From assembly GCA_040387475.1 (NCBI GenBank), contig JAZKDT010000035.1, positions 98,605 through 162,604 of the forward strand: 64,000 bases of DNA, in the 5' to 3' direction. The position numbers and the translations under genes were made by a program. Of this stretch, positions 1 to 8,166 are shown piece by piece. The notes below the pieces were generated by a model that saw only the letters and a program-made list of their open reading frames with translations, was not told the origin of the DNA and searched no databases. The first letter of the stretch is position 1, and the number at the start of each line of letters is the position of its first letter. The DNA comes from UBA4416 sp040387475 (GTDB lineage Bacteria > Bacteroidota > Bacteroidia > B-17B0 > Aurantibacillaceae).

Positions 1-914
1 AGTATAAGTGCTGCATCGGCTAAACCAACTTTTCTCATGGCGCGTTTTAAAGCATTACCACATACCACACTGATTATAGCCCCGGGCACACCGTGGCCCG
101 TGCAATCAGCTGCAGCTAATATGATCTTATCTTCCAGTTGCTCTGCCAGGTAAAAATCGCCGGCAACAATATCTTTTGGTTTGTAAAGAAAAAAACTATC
201 CGGTAAAATTTCTTTAATGGAGGCGGGGTGACGAAGAATTGCTTTTTGAATGCGTTTGGCATAACTGATACTGTCTCTGAGCTCGAGTGTTTGCGATCTT
301 AGTTCAGTTAAGGTAGTATTGAGTTCCTGTGTTTTTTGTCGTACCAGATATTCTAGGTTGTTTTGATATTCGAGTAGTTTCTCGTCGTTTTTTGCCTGCA
401 TTAATTTGGTAGCAGTCATAGAGGCGATCGTTGTGAGAATTTGAAGATCGTCGGCAGGATAAAAATGTTTATCCGGGTGTTCAGAGTCTATCACGCCAAT
501 CACGCTGTCCTGGTATATAATAGGAACGGCTATTTCCGATAGCCCCATGTTATCGTCCAATATATAACGATCATCCAGGGTAGTGTCGGATACGATCTCA
601 CCGCAACCCGAAAGGGCCACTGAACCCACAATACCATCTCCCACTTTTATTTTAATAGGATTTAAGATATCAAGATCGATGGGGTTTTTTGCACCGTGCG
701 CTGCGCGTTGAATCAAATATTCTTTATTCTCATCCAGTAAGTAAATCACGCAATCAACATAGCCTAGCTGGGCAATGGCATTTTTGGCAACCGTCCAAAC
801 AACGTCGTCGGTTGTTTTGGCGTTCAAAAGCAAAGTTGCAAATTGATTGATCACTTTAAGATAATGTTCATTTTTCTTAAAATATTCCAGATCAGTTTTT
901 GCAGCGTGCGTCAT
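1..914 (-). CDS. GAF domain + SpoIIE-type PP2C phosphatase (partial, 3' end outside window)
   Basis: A minus-strand frame is open from an ATG at 914 to the window edge, so the C-terminus is missing. The first ~170 residues read as a GAF sensor domain, with a stretch on glycine-rich GDGIVGSVA and later VPIIYQDSVIGVIDSEH. A coiled segment of about 50 residues follows, then the start of a SpoIIE/PP2C serine phosphatase: KPKDIVAGDFYLAE and AAADCTGHGVPGA, which carry the metal-binding aspartates of this family. Such proteins usually dephosphorylate anti-anti-sigma-type or other signalling partners in response to a ligand; the partner here is unknown. No membrane segment is visible, so it is probably cytosolic. 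The next gene is divergent. Domain assignment is firm; target and ligand are not known. Confidence 0.85.
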   Translation of the reverse strand, partial: MTHAAKTDLEYFKKNEHYLKVINQFATLLLNAKTTDDVVWTVAKNAIAQLGYVDCVIYLLDENKEYLIQRAAHGAKNPIDLDILNPIKIKVGDGIVGSVALSGCGEIVSDTTLDDRYILDDNMGLSEIAVPIIYQDSVIGVIDSEHPDKHFYPADDLQILTTIASMTATKLMQAKNDEKLLEYQNNLEYLVRQKTQELNTTLTELRSQTLELRDSISYAKRIQKAILRHPASIKEILPDSFFLYKPKDIVAGDFYLAEQLEDKIILAAADCTGHGVPGAIISVVCGNALKRAMRKVGLADAALI

Positions 915-958
915 AAGAAGTACTAAAGTACACAATTTTTATTCTTAATCGGATGTCA

Positions 959-986
959 TTGCTTCAGAGCTATTTCATTATATTTA
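959..986 (+). promoter_or_regulatory. Possible Bacteroidota promoter of the PQQ-type dehydrogenase gene
   Basis: TTG at 959-961, a 17-base spacer and TATATTTA at 979-986 resemble the Bacteroidota TTG / TAnnTTTG pattern with one mismatch in the -7 box. The start codon lies 23 bases downstream. Pattern match only. Confidence 0.35.
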
Positions 987-1008
987 CTTTAATCCAATTC
1001 AACCGACG

Positions 1009-2688
1009 ATGACAAAATTTAGCGTGGCCAAAAAAATGTGTACTGTGTTTTTTTTATTAACGGTTCATTTTCTTTTTTCACAACGGGTCCATCCTTTGGT
1101 ATCGGGCCTCACCGTTGACTCTGTGCTGTCGTTAAAGCCTAACGCTACAAAAATTGCCAGAGATGCGGTTAGCGGCCATTTATTTTATGCTACAGGTAAC
1201 GGCGATATATACGAAGTGTTTACGCCTGTTTCCGGAACGGCGTCTGATGTTTTGAGATACACGGTTTCAGATCATGGTATCACCGGTTTACAGGGATTGT
1301 ATTTTAGGGACAGTGTTTTATACCTGTGTGGTACTAACTGGGCCTCCACAACCGGTATTGGTAAAGTTATGAAGGGAACTTTGAAACCAAATGGTTCACG
1401 AACCTGGGTTAGCGTGGCAGTAACCGATCCTTATCCTACGGCAAATTCTTATGGCGATCATGGATTTGCAGGCGTAAACTTAGATCCTGCTGGAAATTTT
1501 ATATATGTTTCCAGTGGGGCGCGCACTCATTTGGGCGAGATCAGAACTAACGGTGGCGCCTGGCCAAATAAGAGGGAAGTACCTTTAACTACCCGCATTT
1601 TCAGGTTTCCGGTAAATGCGGTAGGCGTGGTATTACCCAACGATTCACTACTGCTGGATAACAGTGGTTACGTATTTGCATGGGGAACGCGGAATGCGTA
1701 CGATATGGCCTGGGATGGAAATAATAATTTATTTGCAATCGATAATTCGGGTGAACGCGACGATCCTGAAGAGCTTAACTGGCTGCAACAAGGAAAACAT
1801 TATGGCTATCCCTGGAAAATGGGCGGCAATTACAATCCTTTGATGAATTCCCCTTATAATGTAAATAACGATCCCCTGGTAAACCACCAGAGCAGTGGCT
1901 ATCAATCGGGTTGGTTTGCTGATGTGCCGGGTTTTCCCACCATACCGGCCGGCGTAATGTTTACAGAACCTGTAAGGAATTATGGAAATGACGCTGATTT
2001 TTTTAAAGATTCGGTTACCGGTAAAGTAAAAAATGCCGGCGATCTGGGTACTTACATCACAAGCTTTACGTCTCATCGTTCTCCGCTGGGTTTAAGCTTT
2101 GATGCAGATAGCGTTTTAGATGCACCCTATAAAGGAACAGCCTTTGTTTTAAGTTTTATGCCCGGCGGCGATAGCACGGGAGCATCGCCCTTATCTCCCT
2201 GGGGCGGCCCTTGCCCGTTTGTGGATCCTGCGAGGGATTTGTTACAATTGAAATTAGGATATAGCGCTGCGATTAATAATTATACAATGACAACCCATCG
2301 CCTGGTAGATGGTTTTTATTTGCCGGTTGATGCAGATTTGACTGGTAACGAAATGTATGTGATTGAAAACGGAGGTGACCTTTGGAGAATCACCTTTCCT
2401 ATGACGGTTGGTATACGCGAAATTGAAGCAGGTGGCGTTATGAACATATATCCTAATCCAACACAAAACACGGTTGCGTTTGATTTGGATTTAAAAGCGG
2501 CAGGTATACTTAAAATATCCGTCACAGATATTCAGGGGAAAGAAGCATTGATACCCTACGAAAAAAATGTGCAGGCTGGACATCAAAAGCTTGTATTGGA
2601 TATGAGTGCACTGAGTCCGGGTATTTATTTTTATAAAATTGATGCCGGAACATTTTCTTCTGTTGGTAAGTTATCCAAGATTAATTAA
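1009..2688 (+). CDS. T9SS-secreted PQQ-type glucose/sorbosone dehydrogenase-like protein
   Basis: This 559-residue protein has an N-terminal signal peptide (hydrophobic stretch about 9-23, ending FSQ). A six-bladed beta-propeller region of the glucose/sorbosone dehydrogenase family spans about residues 35-460; it is recognisable from FAWGTRNAYDMAWD, then IDNSGERDDPEELNWLQ and GKHYGYPWKMGG. A type A T9SS C-terminal sorting domain begins with NIYPNPTQN at about 482 and contains the usual SPGIYFYKI strand. The product should therefore cross the outer membrane by T9SS and be anchored or released. Soluble PQQ enzymes of this fold oxidise sugars, but many Bacteroidota members have no known substrate. 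The stop overlaps the convergent downstream gene by 4 bases. Confidence 0.85.
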   Translation: MTKFSVAKKMCTVFFLLTVHFLFSQRVHPLVSGLTVDSVLSLKPNATKIARDAVSGHLFYATGNGDIYEVFTPVSGTASDVLRYTVSDHGITGLQGLYFRDSVLYLCGTNWASTTGIGKVMKGTLKPNGSRTWVSVAVTDPYPTANSYGDHGFAGVNLDPAGNFIYVSSGARTHLGEIRTNGGAWPNKREVPLTTRIFRFPVNAVGVVLPNDSLLLDNSGYVFAWGTRNAYDMAWDGNNNLFAIDNSGERDDPEELNWLQQGKHYGYPWKMGGNYNPLMNSPYNVNNDPLVNHQSSGYQSGWFADVPGFPTIPAGVMFTEPVRNYGNDADFFKDSVTGKVKNAGDLGTYITSFTSHRSPLGLSFDADSVLDAPYKGTAFVLSFMPGGDSTGASPLSPWGGPCPFVDPARDLLQLKLGYSAAINNYTMTTHRLVDGFYLPVDADLTGNEMYVIENGGDLWRITFPMTVGIREIEAGGVMNIYPNPTQNTVAFDLDLKAAGILKISVTDIQGKEALIPYEKNVQAGHQKLVLDMSALSPGIYFYKIDAGTFSSVGKLSKIN

Positions 2689-3380
2689 CGAAGCCACCAT
2701 CCTATGCTCACTATAGCTGTAAAACAGGTTTGATGAAACGGAATCAGCAAATGCGGTTCTTTTTTTTCGAACACGGTTTGTTTCCACGCAGGATTAGATA
2801 TGTCATATTCTGCTTCGGCAATGAGTGATATCACAAAGTTTTTAATGATTATTTTTGGTTGTAGGGTAATCTTTGGAGAAAAGAATTGATTTTTTTGAGT
2901 TATAAATTCGTTTTTACTAAGCGTGGTTCTTCCGGTGTTAAATCCAAGATAGGCGGTGATACTTAATTTCTGATCAGCGCTATATAAACCTGTACCTAGT
3001 CCGAACCCATACACAAATCCCGATAATTTAGTGCTTAAGCTATCTTCAATGATTATTTTTTCAGGAATTAATTTGTAATAATTCATTTGAGAGTATAAAC
3101 CGAATGAACGGCCAATGCTATATCTGTAACCCGAATAGCCCAACCCAACAATTCTTGGTGCCTGATTGATATTCATATTCTGAATAGTGTTTAGTTGGTT
3201 ATAGTAATTTTCATTGAATATTCGGTTGCCGTAATAAAAATCTAATGTTCCGTGATGATGTGGTCCTTTAGATTTTGCGACTTTTGTGTTTTCTTTTGCC
3301 CTTTTTACTTTGATTTTTTTCGCCTGCGAAAAAGCATACACAGAAAAAAGCATAGACAATAAGAGTAGGAGTTTTTTCAT
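2685..3380 (-). CDS. Outer-membrane beta-barrel-like protein of unknown function
   Basis: The start chosen is the ATG at 3380, which gives MKKLLLLLSMLFSVYAFSQ, a clear signal peptide. A longer frame exists upstream but its residues do not look like a signal sequence. The mature part (~210 residues) starts with a lysine-rich segment, then has alternating hydrophobic strands (GLGYSGYRYSIGRSFGLYSQ, GFVYGFGLGTGLYSADQ, LSITAYLGFNTG) and ends in an aromatic residue pair near the terminus (IGWWLR). This is typical of an 8- to 12-strand outer-membrane barrel. No specific family was recognised. It converges on the upstream plus-strand gene with a 4-base overlap. Confidence 0.7.
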   Translation of the reverse strand: MKKLLLLLSMLFSVYAFSQAKKIKVKRAKENTKVAKSKGPHHHGTLDFYYGNRIFNENYYNQLNTIQNMNINQAPRIVGLGYSGYRYSIGRSFGLYSQMNYYKLIPEKIIIEDSLSTKLSGFVYGFGLGTGLYSADQKLSITAYLGFNTGRTTLSKNEFITQKNQFFSPKITLQPKIIIKNFVISLIAEAEYDISNPAWKQTVFEKKEPHLLIPFHQTCFTAIVSIGWWLR

Positions 3381-3485
3381 ACAATGCGGTTTGCACCATT
3401 TATAACGCAATTTAATAAAAAAGACACACAAGCGAAGCACAAAGAGGCCTTTGTAAATGATCAATATGTGCGTATATTTAAATGA

Positions 3486-3962
3486 ATGAAAACGCCATTT
3501 TTATATGCTCTGTTTGCCATCTTCGTTATGGCATTCGTTGCATTTAAGCCAGCCGGCGACCTTCAGCTGGATTGGAAACATATTACAGACAAAGATTACA
3601 TTGTGTCTTATATTAAAGTACAGTACGACTCAAGTTCGCAATACGCTATTGATACTAAAGTAAAAATTTATAATACCAACGAAGGAGCGCGCCTGTTATC
3701 TAAAAAAAGCGTAAAGTTGTTAAGGGATCTCATGTTGAACCCAGCTAATTTTGGCGATGAACGTGTAGAAGATATTTGTAAATCGGATTATATTCGAAAT
3801 GCCATCATCGTTATGCGTAATGGAGAAGTAGATGGAATTATTAATATTGGGTGCGATGAAAAGACATGGTATTTTGAACCTGTGAGCACTCATGGCAGCT
3901 CGGCTGTATTAAACCAAAAGGGACTAAAAATCAAAGATGAATTATTTAAAAGCATCAGATAA
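3486..3962 (+). CDS. Exported hypothetical protein
   Basis: The 158-residue product has an N-terminal hydrophobic segment (residues 5-21) that could be a signal peptide or a single anchor. The rest is a small soluble domain with two cysteines (EDICKSD at about 98 and NIGCDEKTW at about 124) that might pair in the periplasm. No family was recognised. The following cytochrome gene starts 9 bases after its stop in the same reading frame, so the three genes at 3486-5039 are probably cotranscribed. An upstream TATATTTA at about 3473 resembles a -7 box with one mismatch. The start is the ATG giving MKTPFLYALF. Confidence 0.6.
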   Translation: MKTPFLYALFAIFVMAFVAFKPAGDLQLDWKHITDKDYIVSYIKVQYDSSSQYAIDTKVKIYNTNEGARLLSKKSVKLLRDLMLNPANFGDERVEDICKSDYIRNAIIVMRNGEVDGIINIGCDEKTWYFEPVSTHGSSAVLNQKGLKIKDELFKSIR

Positions 3963-3971
3963 ATCAACCAT

Positions 3972-4487
3972 TTGAAAACAGAGGCCCATACCCGTTGTAA
4001 AATATCCCTGTTGCTGTGTGTATGCATTGGCATGTGTTTGTTGTTATCCTGTGGCCCCCGAAGCGGGATTCAAGCAGAGGAAGAACAAGGGGAAGGTGTT
4101 TGCGGCACCGAAACTAACGGACTATGTGGCAACGCTGTTCAGGAAAGTATAAATAGCAATTGGGTTATAAGTGCCTATGGTTTACAGGGGAACCCCGCCC
4201 ACGGCCAAAAATTGTTCAAACAAAACTGTGCGGTGTGTCATGGTTTAACCGATCAAAAATTAACGGGATCTGGACTTAAAGGCATTATTTACAGAGTGCC
4301 GAAGCCGGAAATAGAATGGTTGAAAAAGTATATTTTAAACAGCGATAAAGTTTTAAATGCGGGAGATGCATACGCGAAAAAATTGAATGCAGAATCGGGT
4401 GGAATGCCGATGACTGTTTTTGAAGGACAGTTAACGGATGAAGAACTCAATGATCTTTTGATTTATATTTTAGCCAATACAAAATAA
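3972..4487 (+). CDS. c-type cytochrome, probable lipoprotein
   Basis: One haem-binding CxxCH motif (CAVCHGLTDQK) lies at about residue 91, and a later methionine (GGMPMTVF, about 145) is a plausible axial ligand. This is the class I mono-haem layout of the cytochrome c / CxxCH family. The N-terminus has a charged stretch, a hydrophobic core and LLLSCGPRSG, a good lipobox with Cys at about 27, so it is probably lipid-anchored facing the periplasm. The start is a TTG. A stop codon in frame ten bases upstream rules out anything longer, and the first internal ATG would remove the positive charges before the signal core. Four extra cysteines near 44-51 (GVCGTETNGLCGN) are unusual. Its role in electron transfer is inferred. 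Confidence 0.8.
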   Translation: MKTEAHTRCKISLLLCVCIGMCLLLSCGPRSGIQAEEEQGEGVCGTETNGLCGNAVQESINSNWVISAYGLQGNPAHGQKLFKQNCAVCHGLTDQKLTGSGLKGIIYRVPKPEIEWLKKYILNSDKVLNAGDAYAKKLNAESGGMPMTVFEGQLTDEELNDLLIYILANTK

Positions 4488-4493
4488 GATGTT

Positions 4494-5039
4494 ATGAAAA
4501 TTATCCTGTTTTTTATTTCATGTTTTCTCATCACCTTTTGTTGCCAATCGCAGTCCAACTTAGTGACAGCGTTTATTCCGGAAGGTTATGATCTTTTAGA
4601 TAGTGCGTCGGGCGACTTAAATAAAGATGGACATAAAGATATGATCCTGTTGCTTAAGCGTAAGGATGAACAATTGTTTTCGGAAACAACACGCCCCTTG
4701 TTGATATTACATGGTGATAAAACAAAAAACTATAACCTCATTGCCCGCAATGATAGCGTTGTATTATGCCAGGGTTGCGGTGGGGTATTTGGTGATCCTT
4801 ACGCCGGCGTGGTGATCAAAGATAATTTTTTTTCGGTGGAGCATTATGGTGGTAGTAACTGGCGCTGGACAAGGATCATGACATTTAAATACCAATCAAA
4901 AACAAAAAACTATCTATTACACCGCGACGCGGGAGAATCTTACCATATGTCTGATCTTGATAAGACCACCCAAAATGTAAATCGTAGACAGGATTTTGAT
5001 AAGCTTCCTTTTATGAAGTATAACAATCAATTGAATTGA
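4494..5039 (+). CDS. Exported hypothetical protein with a DxNxDGxxD calcium-type repeat
   Basis: The 181-residue protein begins with a signal peptide (MKIILFFISCFLITFC). It then has one FG-GAP/VCBS-like segment, SGDLNKDGHKDMILLL at residues 40-55, whose spaced aspartates usually bind calcium in beta-propeller blades. A two-cysteine loop (VVLCQGCGGVFGDPYAG) follows at about residue 90. I have seen similar proteins in Bacteroidota without assigned function. It begins 6 bases after the cytochrome gene and is probably cotranscribed with it. Family membership is a guess beyond the calcium-type motif. Confidence 0.6.
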   Translation: MKIILFFISCFLITFCCQSQSNLVTAFIPEGYDLLDSASGDLNKDGHKDMILLLKRKDEQLFSETTRPLLILHGDKTKNYNLIARNDSVVLCQGCGGVFGDPYAGVVIKDNFFSVEHYGGSNWRWTRIMTFKYQSKTKNYLLHRDAGESYHMSDLDKTTQNVNRRQDFDKLPFMKYNNQLN

Positions 5040-5121
5040 TGTTTGCCGAGGTTAGCTATTGGCACAGGTTTACCGGATAAATAAATTGCAACTTGGGTTC
5101 ACCATTTTTCATATCAACTCA

Positions 5122-5153
5122 TTTGTGTAGGTCGCCTAAATCATTTAATTTTA
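5122..5153 (+). promoter_or_regulatory. Probable promoter of the glycine-rich T9SS protein gene
   Basis: TTTG at 5122-5125, a 20-base spacer and TAATTTTA at 5146-5153 fit the Bacteroidota TTTG-N20-TAnnTTTG promoter with one mismatch. Transcription would start around 5158-5161, at or just before the first of the two possible ATG codons (5161 and 5170). Confidence 0.45.
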
Positions 5154-5160
5154 CTACTAA

Positions 5161-7041
5161 ATGCATCCTATGAAATATCTATTACCATTATTTGTATTTA
5201 TATCGGTGGCTGTGCAGGCCCAGGTATTAAATGCATACGCGAAAATTTCTACGATCAGTATGTCAAAAACGACATTAACTATTACCAATGTCAATCAGGC
5301 CAGTCACACCTTTACCGTAGGCGGTGAAGTAGTGGTGATGCAAATGCAGGATGATGTTATTGGTACAAATACAACTAATATTGCTGCATTTGGTAATCTC
5401 GGCAGCATTGCAAGTGCCGGGCAATATGAAGTCAGAACCATTAGCGCCCGCTCACCGGCAACCGGCACGCCTACCACCATAACGCTTTCATCTGCTTTGG
5501 CTAATTCTTATAATACAGGTGCTAACTCCGCGGTGCAATTAATTTCATTTCGTGATCTGGGCGCAAATTATACAACAACCGCCACCATTTCGGGTTTAAC
5601 CTGGGATGGAAGCTTAGGTGTTGGCGGTGTGATCGCCATCCAGGTAACTAATACTTTGACCTTAAATAACAGTATTTCAGCTAATGCTATCGGGTTTGCA
5701 GGTGGTACACGAAATGCCAATTTTTATTCGGCATGTGACGATGCAACCTATGTAGCGGCCCTTTCCAGCCGGTATTCGGGCAAAGCCGAGGGAATTTATA
5801 AGAATACCACGGCTGGTTTCACAGGAGCCAGGGGTAAAATATTGAATGGCGGTGGTGGCGGAAATGATGTGAATGGCGGTGGTGGTGGCGGCGGAAATTT
5901 TTCAGCCGGTGGGGCAGGCGGTTCAGGTTGGGTTCCGGCGGGTACAGGCTGTAGCCCCTTTGTTGGCGGATTGGGCGGACTTAATTTAAGCGGACAGGTA
6001 AGCGCAGCACGTATTTTTATGGGCGGCGGCGGCGGGGCGGGCCACCAAAACGATAGTAACGGGTCAGACGGAGGTAAAGGCGGAGGTATAATTTTAGTGA
6101 AAGCTACAAATATTAGAACCAGTGGAGCCTGTGCTGTTTCAATAACTGCTAATGGGGCAACAGCTTCAAATGGAACCAATGATGGCGCGGGTGGAGGCGG
6201 TGCAGCAGGGACTATTGTTTTACAGGTAAATACATATAGCATCACCGGAACTTGCCCTTTAACGGTTGCTTCCAACGGAGGGGGCGGCGGCTCAAGCGTT
6301 ACTACCGGTAACCATGGCGGCGGCGGCGGCGGCGGTCAGGGTGTTGTGATCTATTCCATTGCCCAACCTACCGCAAATGTTACTACCAGCACAGCCGTTG
6401 GAACCGGTGGAACGAGTTGCGTGGGGTGCACAGTCGGTAACGGTTCGCCGGGACCAGGTGGTAATAATCTGGGGATCATTAATGCGTCCGGACCTTTGCC
6501 CATTGAGTTAATTAGTTTTGAAGCGAAACCTTCTACCGGTATAGTTGAGTTGTTTTGGAAAACAGCTACCGAAATAAATAATGATTTTTACACAGTTGAG
6601 AAAAGTATAGATGCTATTGAATTTACCGTTGTTGGAACAATGAAAGCCAACAACACCACTACAACCAGTAAGTATCAGTTAAGCGATACAAAACCATACA
6701 ATGGCACAAGCTACTATCGTTTAAAACAAACCGATTTTAACCAAACGTATACGTATTCAGCTATTGTAGCGGTGGAGTTTAACAGTGATATTAAATTTTC
6801 TGTTTTCCCAAATCCTTTATTGCTGAATCAGTCGCTATTAATTGCTTTTGATAAAGCTTACGGCGAACGCGTGGATTTGAATATTTATGATGTTACAGGA
6901 AAGAGCGTGTTCGTACAAACAATTAACATCTCCAATCAACAGGAAGTTAAGATCGATAACCTCAATTTAGCGGCGGGTATTTATAGTGTGAGGCTAAGCA
7001 GTGAATATCTTAATTTGACACAAAAGTTAATTGTTGACTAA
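5161..7041 (+). CDS. Large glycine-rich T9SS-secreted surface protein
   Basis: A signal peptide (hydrophobic run ending VAVQAQ at about residue 21) is followed by a beta-rich region. The centre (about 205-425) is very glycine-rich, with tracts such as NGGGGGNDVNGGGGGGGN and HGGGGGGGQGV. The C-terminus has the linker PLPIELISFEAKP followed by a fibronectin-like strand set, and then a type A T9SS sorting domain (FSVFPNPLLLNQSL onwards, ending LTQKLIVD). It is therefore expected on the surface or outside the cell. The glycine tracts could form an extended or elastic surface layer. Start codons at 5161 and 5170 are both possible; the second gives the more typical MKYLLPLF signal. The glycine region has higher GC, so the opposite strand shows a spurious proline-rich frame. 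Confidence 0.8.
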   Translation: MHPMKYLLPLFVFISVAVQAQVLNAYAKISTISMSKTTLTITNVNQASHTFTVGGEVVVMQMQDDVIGTNTTNIAAFGNLGSIASAGQYEVRTISARSPATGTPTTITLSSALANSYNTGANSAVQLISFRDLGANYTTTATISGLTWDGSLGVGGVIAIQVTNTLTLNNSISANAIGFAGGTRNANFYSACDDATYVAALSSRYSGKAEGIYKNTTAGFTGARGKILNGGGGGNDVNGGGGGGGNFSAGGAGGSGWVPAGTGCSPFVGGLGGLNLSGQVSAARIFMGGGGGAGHQNDSNGSDGGKGGGIILVKATNIRTSGACAVSITANGATASNGTNDGAGGGGAAGTIVLQVNTYSITGTCPLTVASNGGGGGSSVTTGNHGGGGGGGQGVVIYSIAQPTANVTTSTAVGTGGTSCVGCTVGNGSPGPGGNNLGIINASGPLPIELISFEAKPSTGIVELFWKTATEINNDFYTVEKSIDAIEFTVVGTMKANNTTTTSKYQLSDTKPYNGTSYYRLKQTDFNQTYTYSAIVAVEFNSDIKFSVFPNPLLLNQSLLIAFDKAYGERVDLNIYDVTGKSVFVQTINISNQQEVKIDNLNLAAGIYSVRLSSEYLNLTQKLIVD

Positions 7042-7068
7042 TTTTAAGATTGAATACGTTAATTACCC

Positions 7069-7076
7069 TACATTTG
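7069..7076 (+). promoter_or_regulatory. -7 element TACATTTG five bases before a start codon
   Basis: TACATTTG is a perfect TAnnTTTG. The ATG at 7081 follows after only four bases, so transcription from this box would give a leaderless or nearly leaderless mRNA. A convincing -33 box is not visible at the normal distance (the nearest TTG is at 7050-7052, 16 bases away). Confidence 0.4.
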
Positions 7077-7080
7077 TATC

Positions 7081-7242
7081 ATGTTAAGATTATTAATTCC
7101 TTTCGTATTTATTGCTTTGTTTTTCGCCTGGTTCGTATACAGGCTCATCAAAAAAGATGTAAAGCAACATCTGAACACCGTGTTTCTTGGTTTGTTTTTT
7201 ACCGGAATATGGGCTATGATGTATTGGCTAATACTTAAATAA
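7081..7242 (+). CDS. Small two-helix membrane protein (53 aa)
   Basis: The frame from ATG 7081 to TAA 7242 encodes 53 residues. It has two hydrophobic helices, about 3-20 (LLIPFVFIALFFAWFVY) and 33-51 (TVFLGLFFTGIWAMMYWLIL), separated by a charged turn RLIKKDVKQHLN. This is a clean hairpin membrane protein with positively charged residues in the loop, and it matches small Bacteroidota membrane proteins of unknown role. It sits alone behind a -7 box and its last 15 bases overlap the 3' end of the convergent pterin dehydratase gene. The composition and the promoter support a real gene; there is no functional clue. Confidence 0.6.
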   Translation: MLRLLIPFVFIALFFAWFVYRLIKKDVKQHLNTVFLGLFFTGIWAMMYWLILK

Positions 7243-7485
7243 AGTATTTCCTCCGCTGAATAATTTATCAATTTCGGTGGCAAGTTTCCGGTCTTTATGT
7301 GTAACAGTATTACCGGCGTCATGGGTATTTAAAATGATCTCTACTTTGTTATATACATTCGTCCAGTTAGGATGATGATTCATTTTTTCAGCTACAAAAG
7401 CTACTTTCGTCATAAAGGCAAAAGCCTCAATAAAGTTATTGAACTGAAAGCTGCGCGTTAACTGATTATTTTCTTCTTTCCACAT
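7228..7485 (-). CDS. 4a-hydroxytetrahydrobiopterin dehydratase (pterin carbinolamine dehydratase)
   Basis: The enzyme removes water from 4a-hydroxytetrahydropterin, regenerating the cofactor of aromatic amino acid hydroxylases; some bacterial members serve molybdopterin metabolism instead. The family core is clear: FIEAFAFMTKVAFVAEKMNHHPNW, then YNKVEIILNTHDAGNTVTHKD, with the catalytic histidines in NHHP and in the THD segment. The length is 85 residues if the start is the ATG at 7485 (MWKEENNQL), slightly short but normal for the family. A longer frame adds ten residues that look non-coding. No hydroxylase gene is nearby. The 3' end overlaps the small convergent membrane gene. Confidence 0.85.
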   Translation of the reverse strand: MWKEENNQLTRSFQFNNFIEAFAFMTKVAFVAEKMNHHPNWTNVYNKVEIILNTHDAGNTVTHKDRKLATEIDKLFSGGNTLFKY

Positions 7486-7529
7486 AAGAGTTTCGTTTTG
7501 CCTGTAAATATACACAAAGTAACTGCCGG

Positions 7530-7775
7530 TTATTGTAGCTGGCAGGTAATGGTATAAGTTCCCTCAGCATCCATATCGCCTGTATTGTTTGTTTTACATC
7601 TTTCCTGCGCTTTTCGTCTGGTATCAGTATAAGGATATAGAGTGTAATTCTGCACGCTGGCCCCAGTGCCTGTAATATAGGTCTTATCGCAGCTGCACAC
7701 ATTTTCTTCTTTACAGGAAGTTAGGCCCGCACCAAGGCTGAGTAAACCTCCAACTATTAAAACCATCTTTTTCAT
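7530..7775 (-). CDS. Small cysteine-rich lipoprotein (81 aa), paralogue of the divergent neighbour
   Basis: The start is the ATG at 7775 (MKKMVLIVGG), which gives a lipoprotein signal with lipobox GLTSC and Cys at about residue 21. The mature part starts CKEENVCSCDKTY, contains RRKAQERC, and ends TITCQLQ. Cysteine positions and the C-S-C motif match the 81-residue lipoprotein encoded divergently at 7899-8144, so the two are probably paralogues from an inverted duplication. The mature domain is only about 60 residues with five cysteines, one of them the lipidated residue, so two disulfides are possible. No named family is recognised. The longer upstream frame is not signal-like. Confidence 0.65.
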   Translation of the reverse strand: MKKMVLIVGGLLSLGAGLTSCKEENVCSCDKTYITGTGASVQNYTLYPYTDTRRKAQERCKTNNTGDMDAEGTYTITCQLQ

Positions 7776-7898
7776 ATACATTGTACTGCAAAGTTGAGGC
7801 CTGCGAAATTTACAACCGCAATCTTTAAAAAAACATTTAGGGAAATAAAATGGAGATGTTATCAAAGTTGCTGGCACAGAGTTTTCAGCTTAATCCTT

Positions 7899-8144
7899 AT
7901 GAAAACCATCGCCTCTATAAGTATTGCCATTTTACTTGGTCTGTTTGCGTCCTGTAAAAAGGGTTATACCTGTTCCTGCTCCAGCAATGACGGTTTTTAT
8001 GATGGATTTGACATTCACGGCTCCAAACGAAATGCGGAGAAGAAATGTGAAAACTATTATAAAAGCAAATATCAAACACCACCGGCTTCAGCAGACAGTA
8101 TACCTGCCAGTCCGGTGCAATGTGAGTTGCTGAAGGGCGAATAA
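7899..8144 (+). CDS. Small cysteine-rich lipoprotein (81 aa), paralogue of the divergent neighbour
   Basis: From ATG 7899 the product is MKTIASISIAILLGLFASC, a good lipoprotein signal with lipobox FASC. The mature part reads CKKGYTCSCSSND, then RNAEKKCENY, and ends VQCELLKGE. It aligns with the minus-strand neighbour over lipidated C-K, C-S-C, a basic-A-[EQ]-basic-C segment and a late cysteine, and has the same total length. The two starts are 123 bases apart and face away from each other. The function is unknown; exposure on the periplasmic or outer face is inferred from the lipobox. Confidence 0.65.
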   Translation: MKTIASISIAILLGLFASCKKGYTCSCSSNDGFYDGFDIHGSKRNAEKKCENYYKSKYQTPPASADSIPASPVQCELLKGE

Positions 8145-8166
8145 TATCAATATTTAATCCTGGGAT

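Noticed and set aside
2254..2525. Short minus-strand frames inside the PQQ-type dehydrogenase gene
   Set aside because: They oppose the reading frame of the T9SS sorting domain, which is clearly coding.
5796..6275. Proline-rich 159-residue frame on the minus strand
   Set aside because: It is the complement of the glycine-rich tracts of the T9SS gene; the proline runs follow from GGN codons and no start signal or family is seen.
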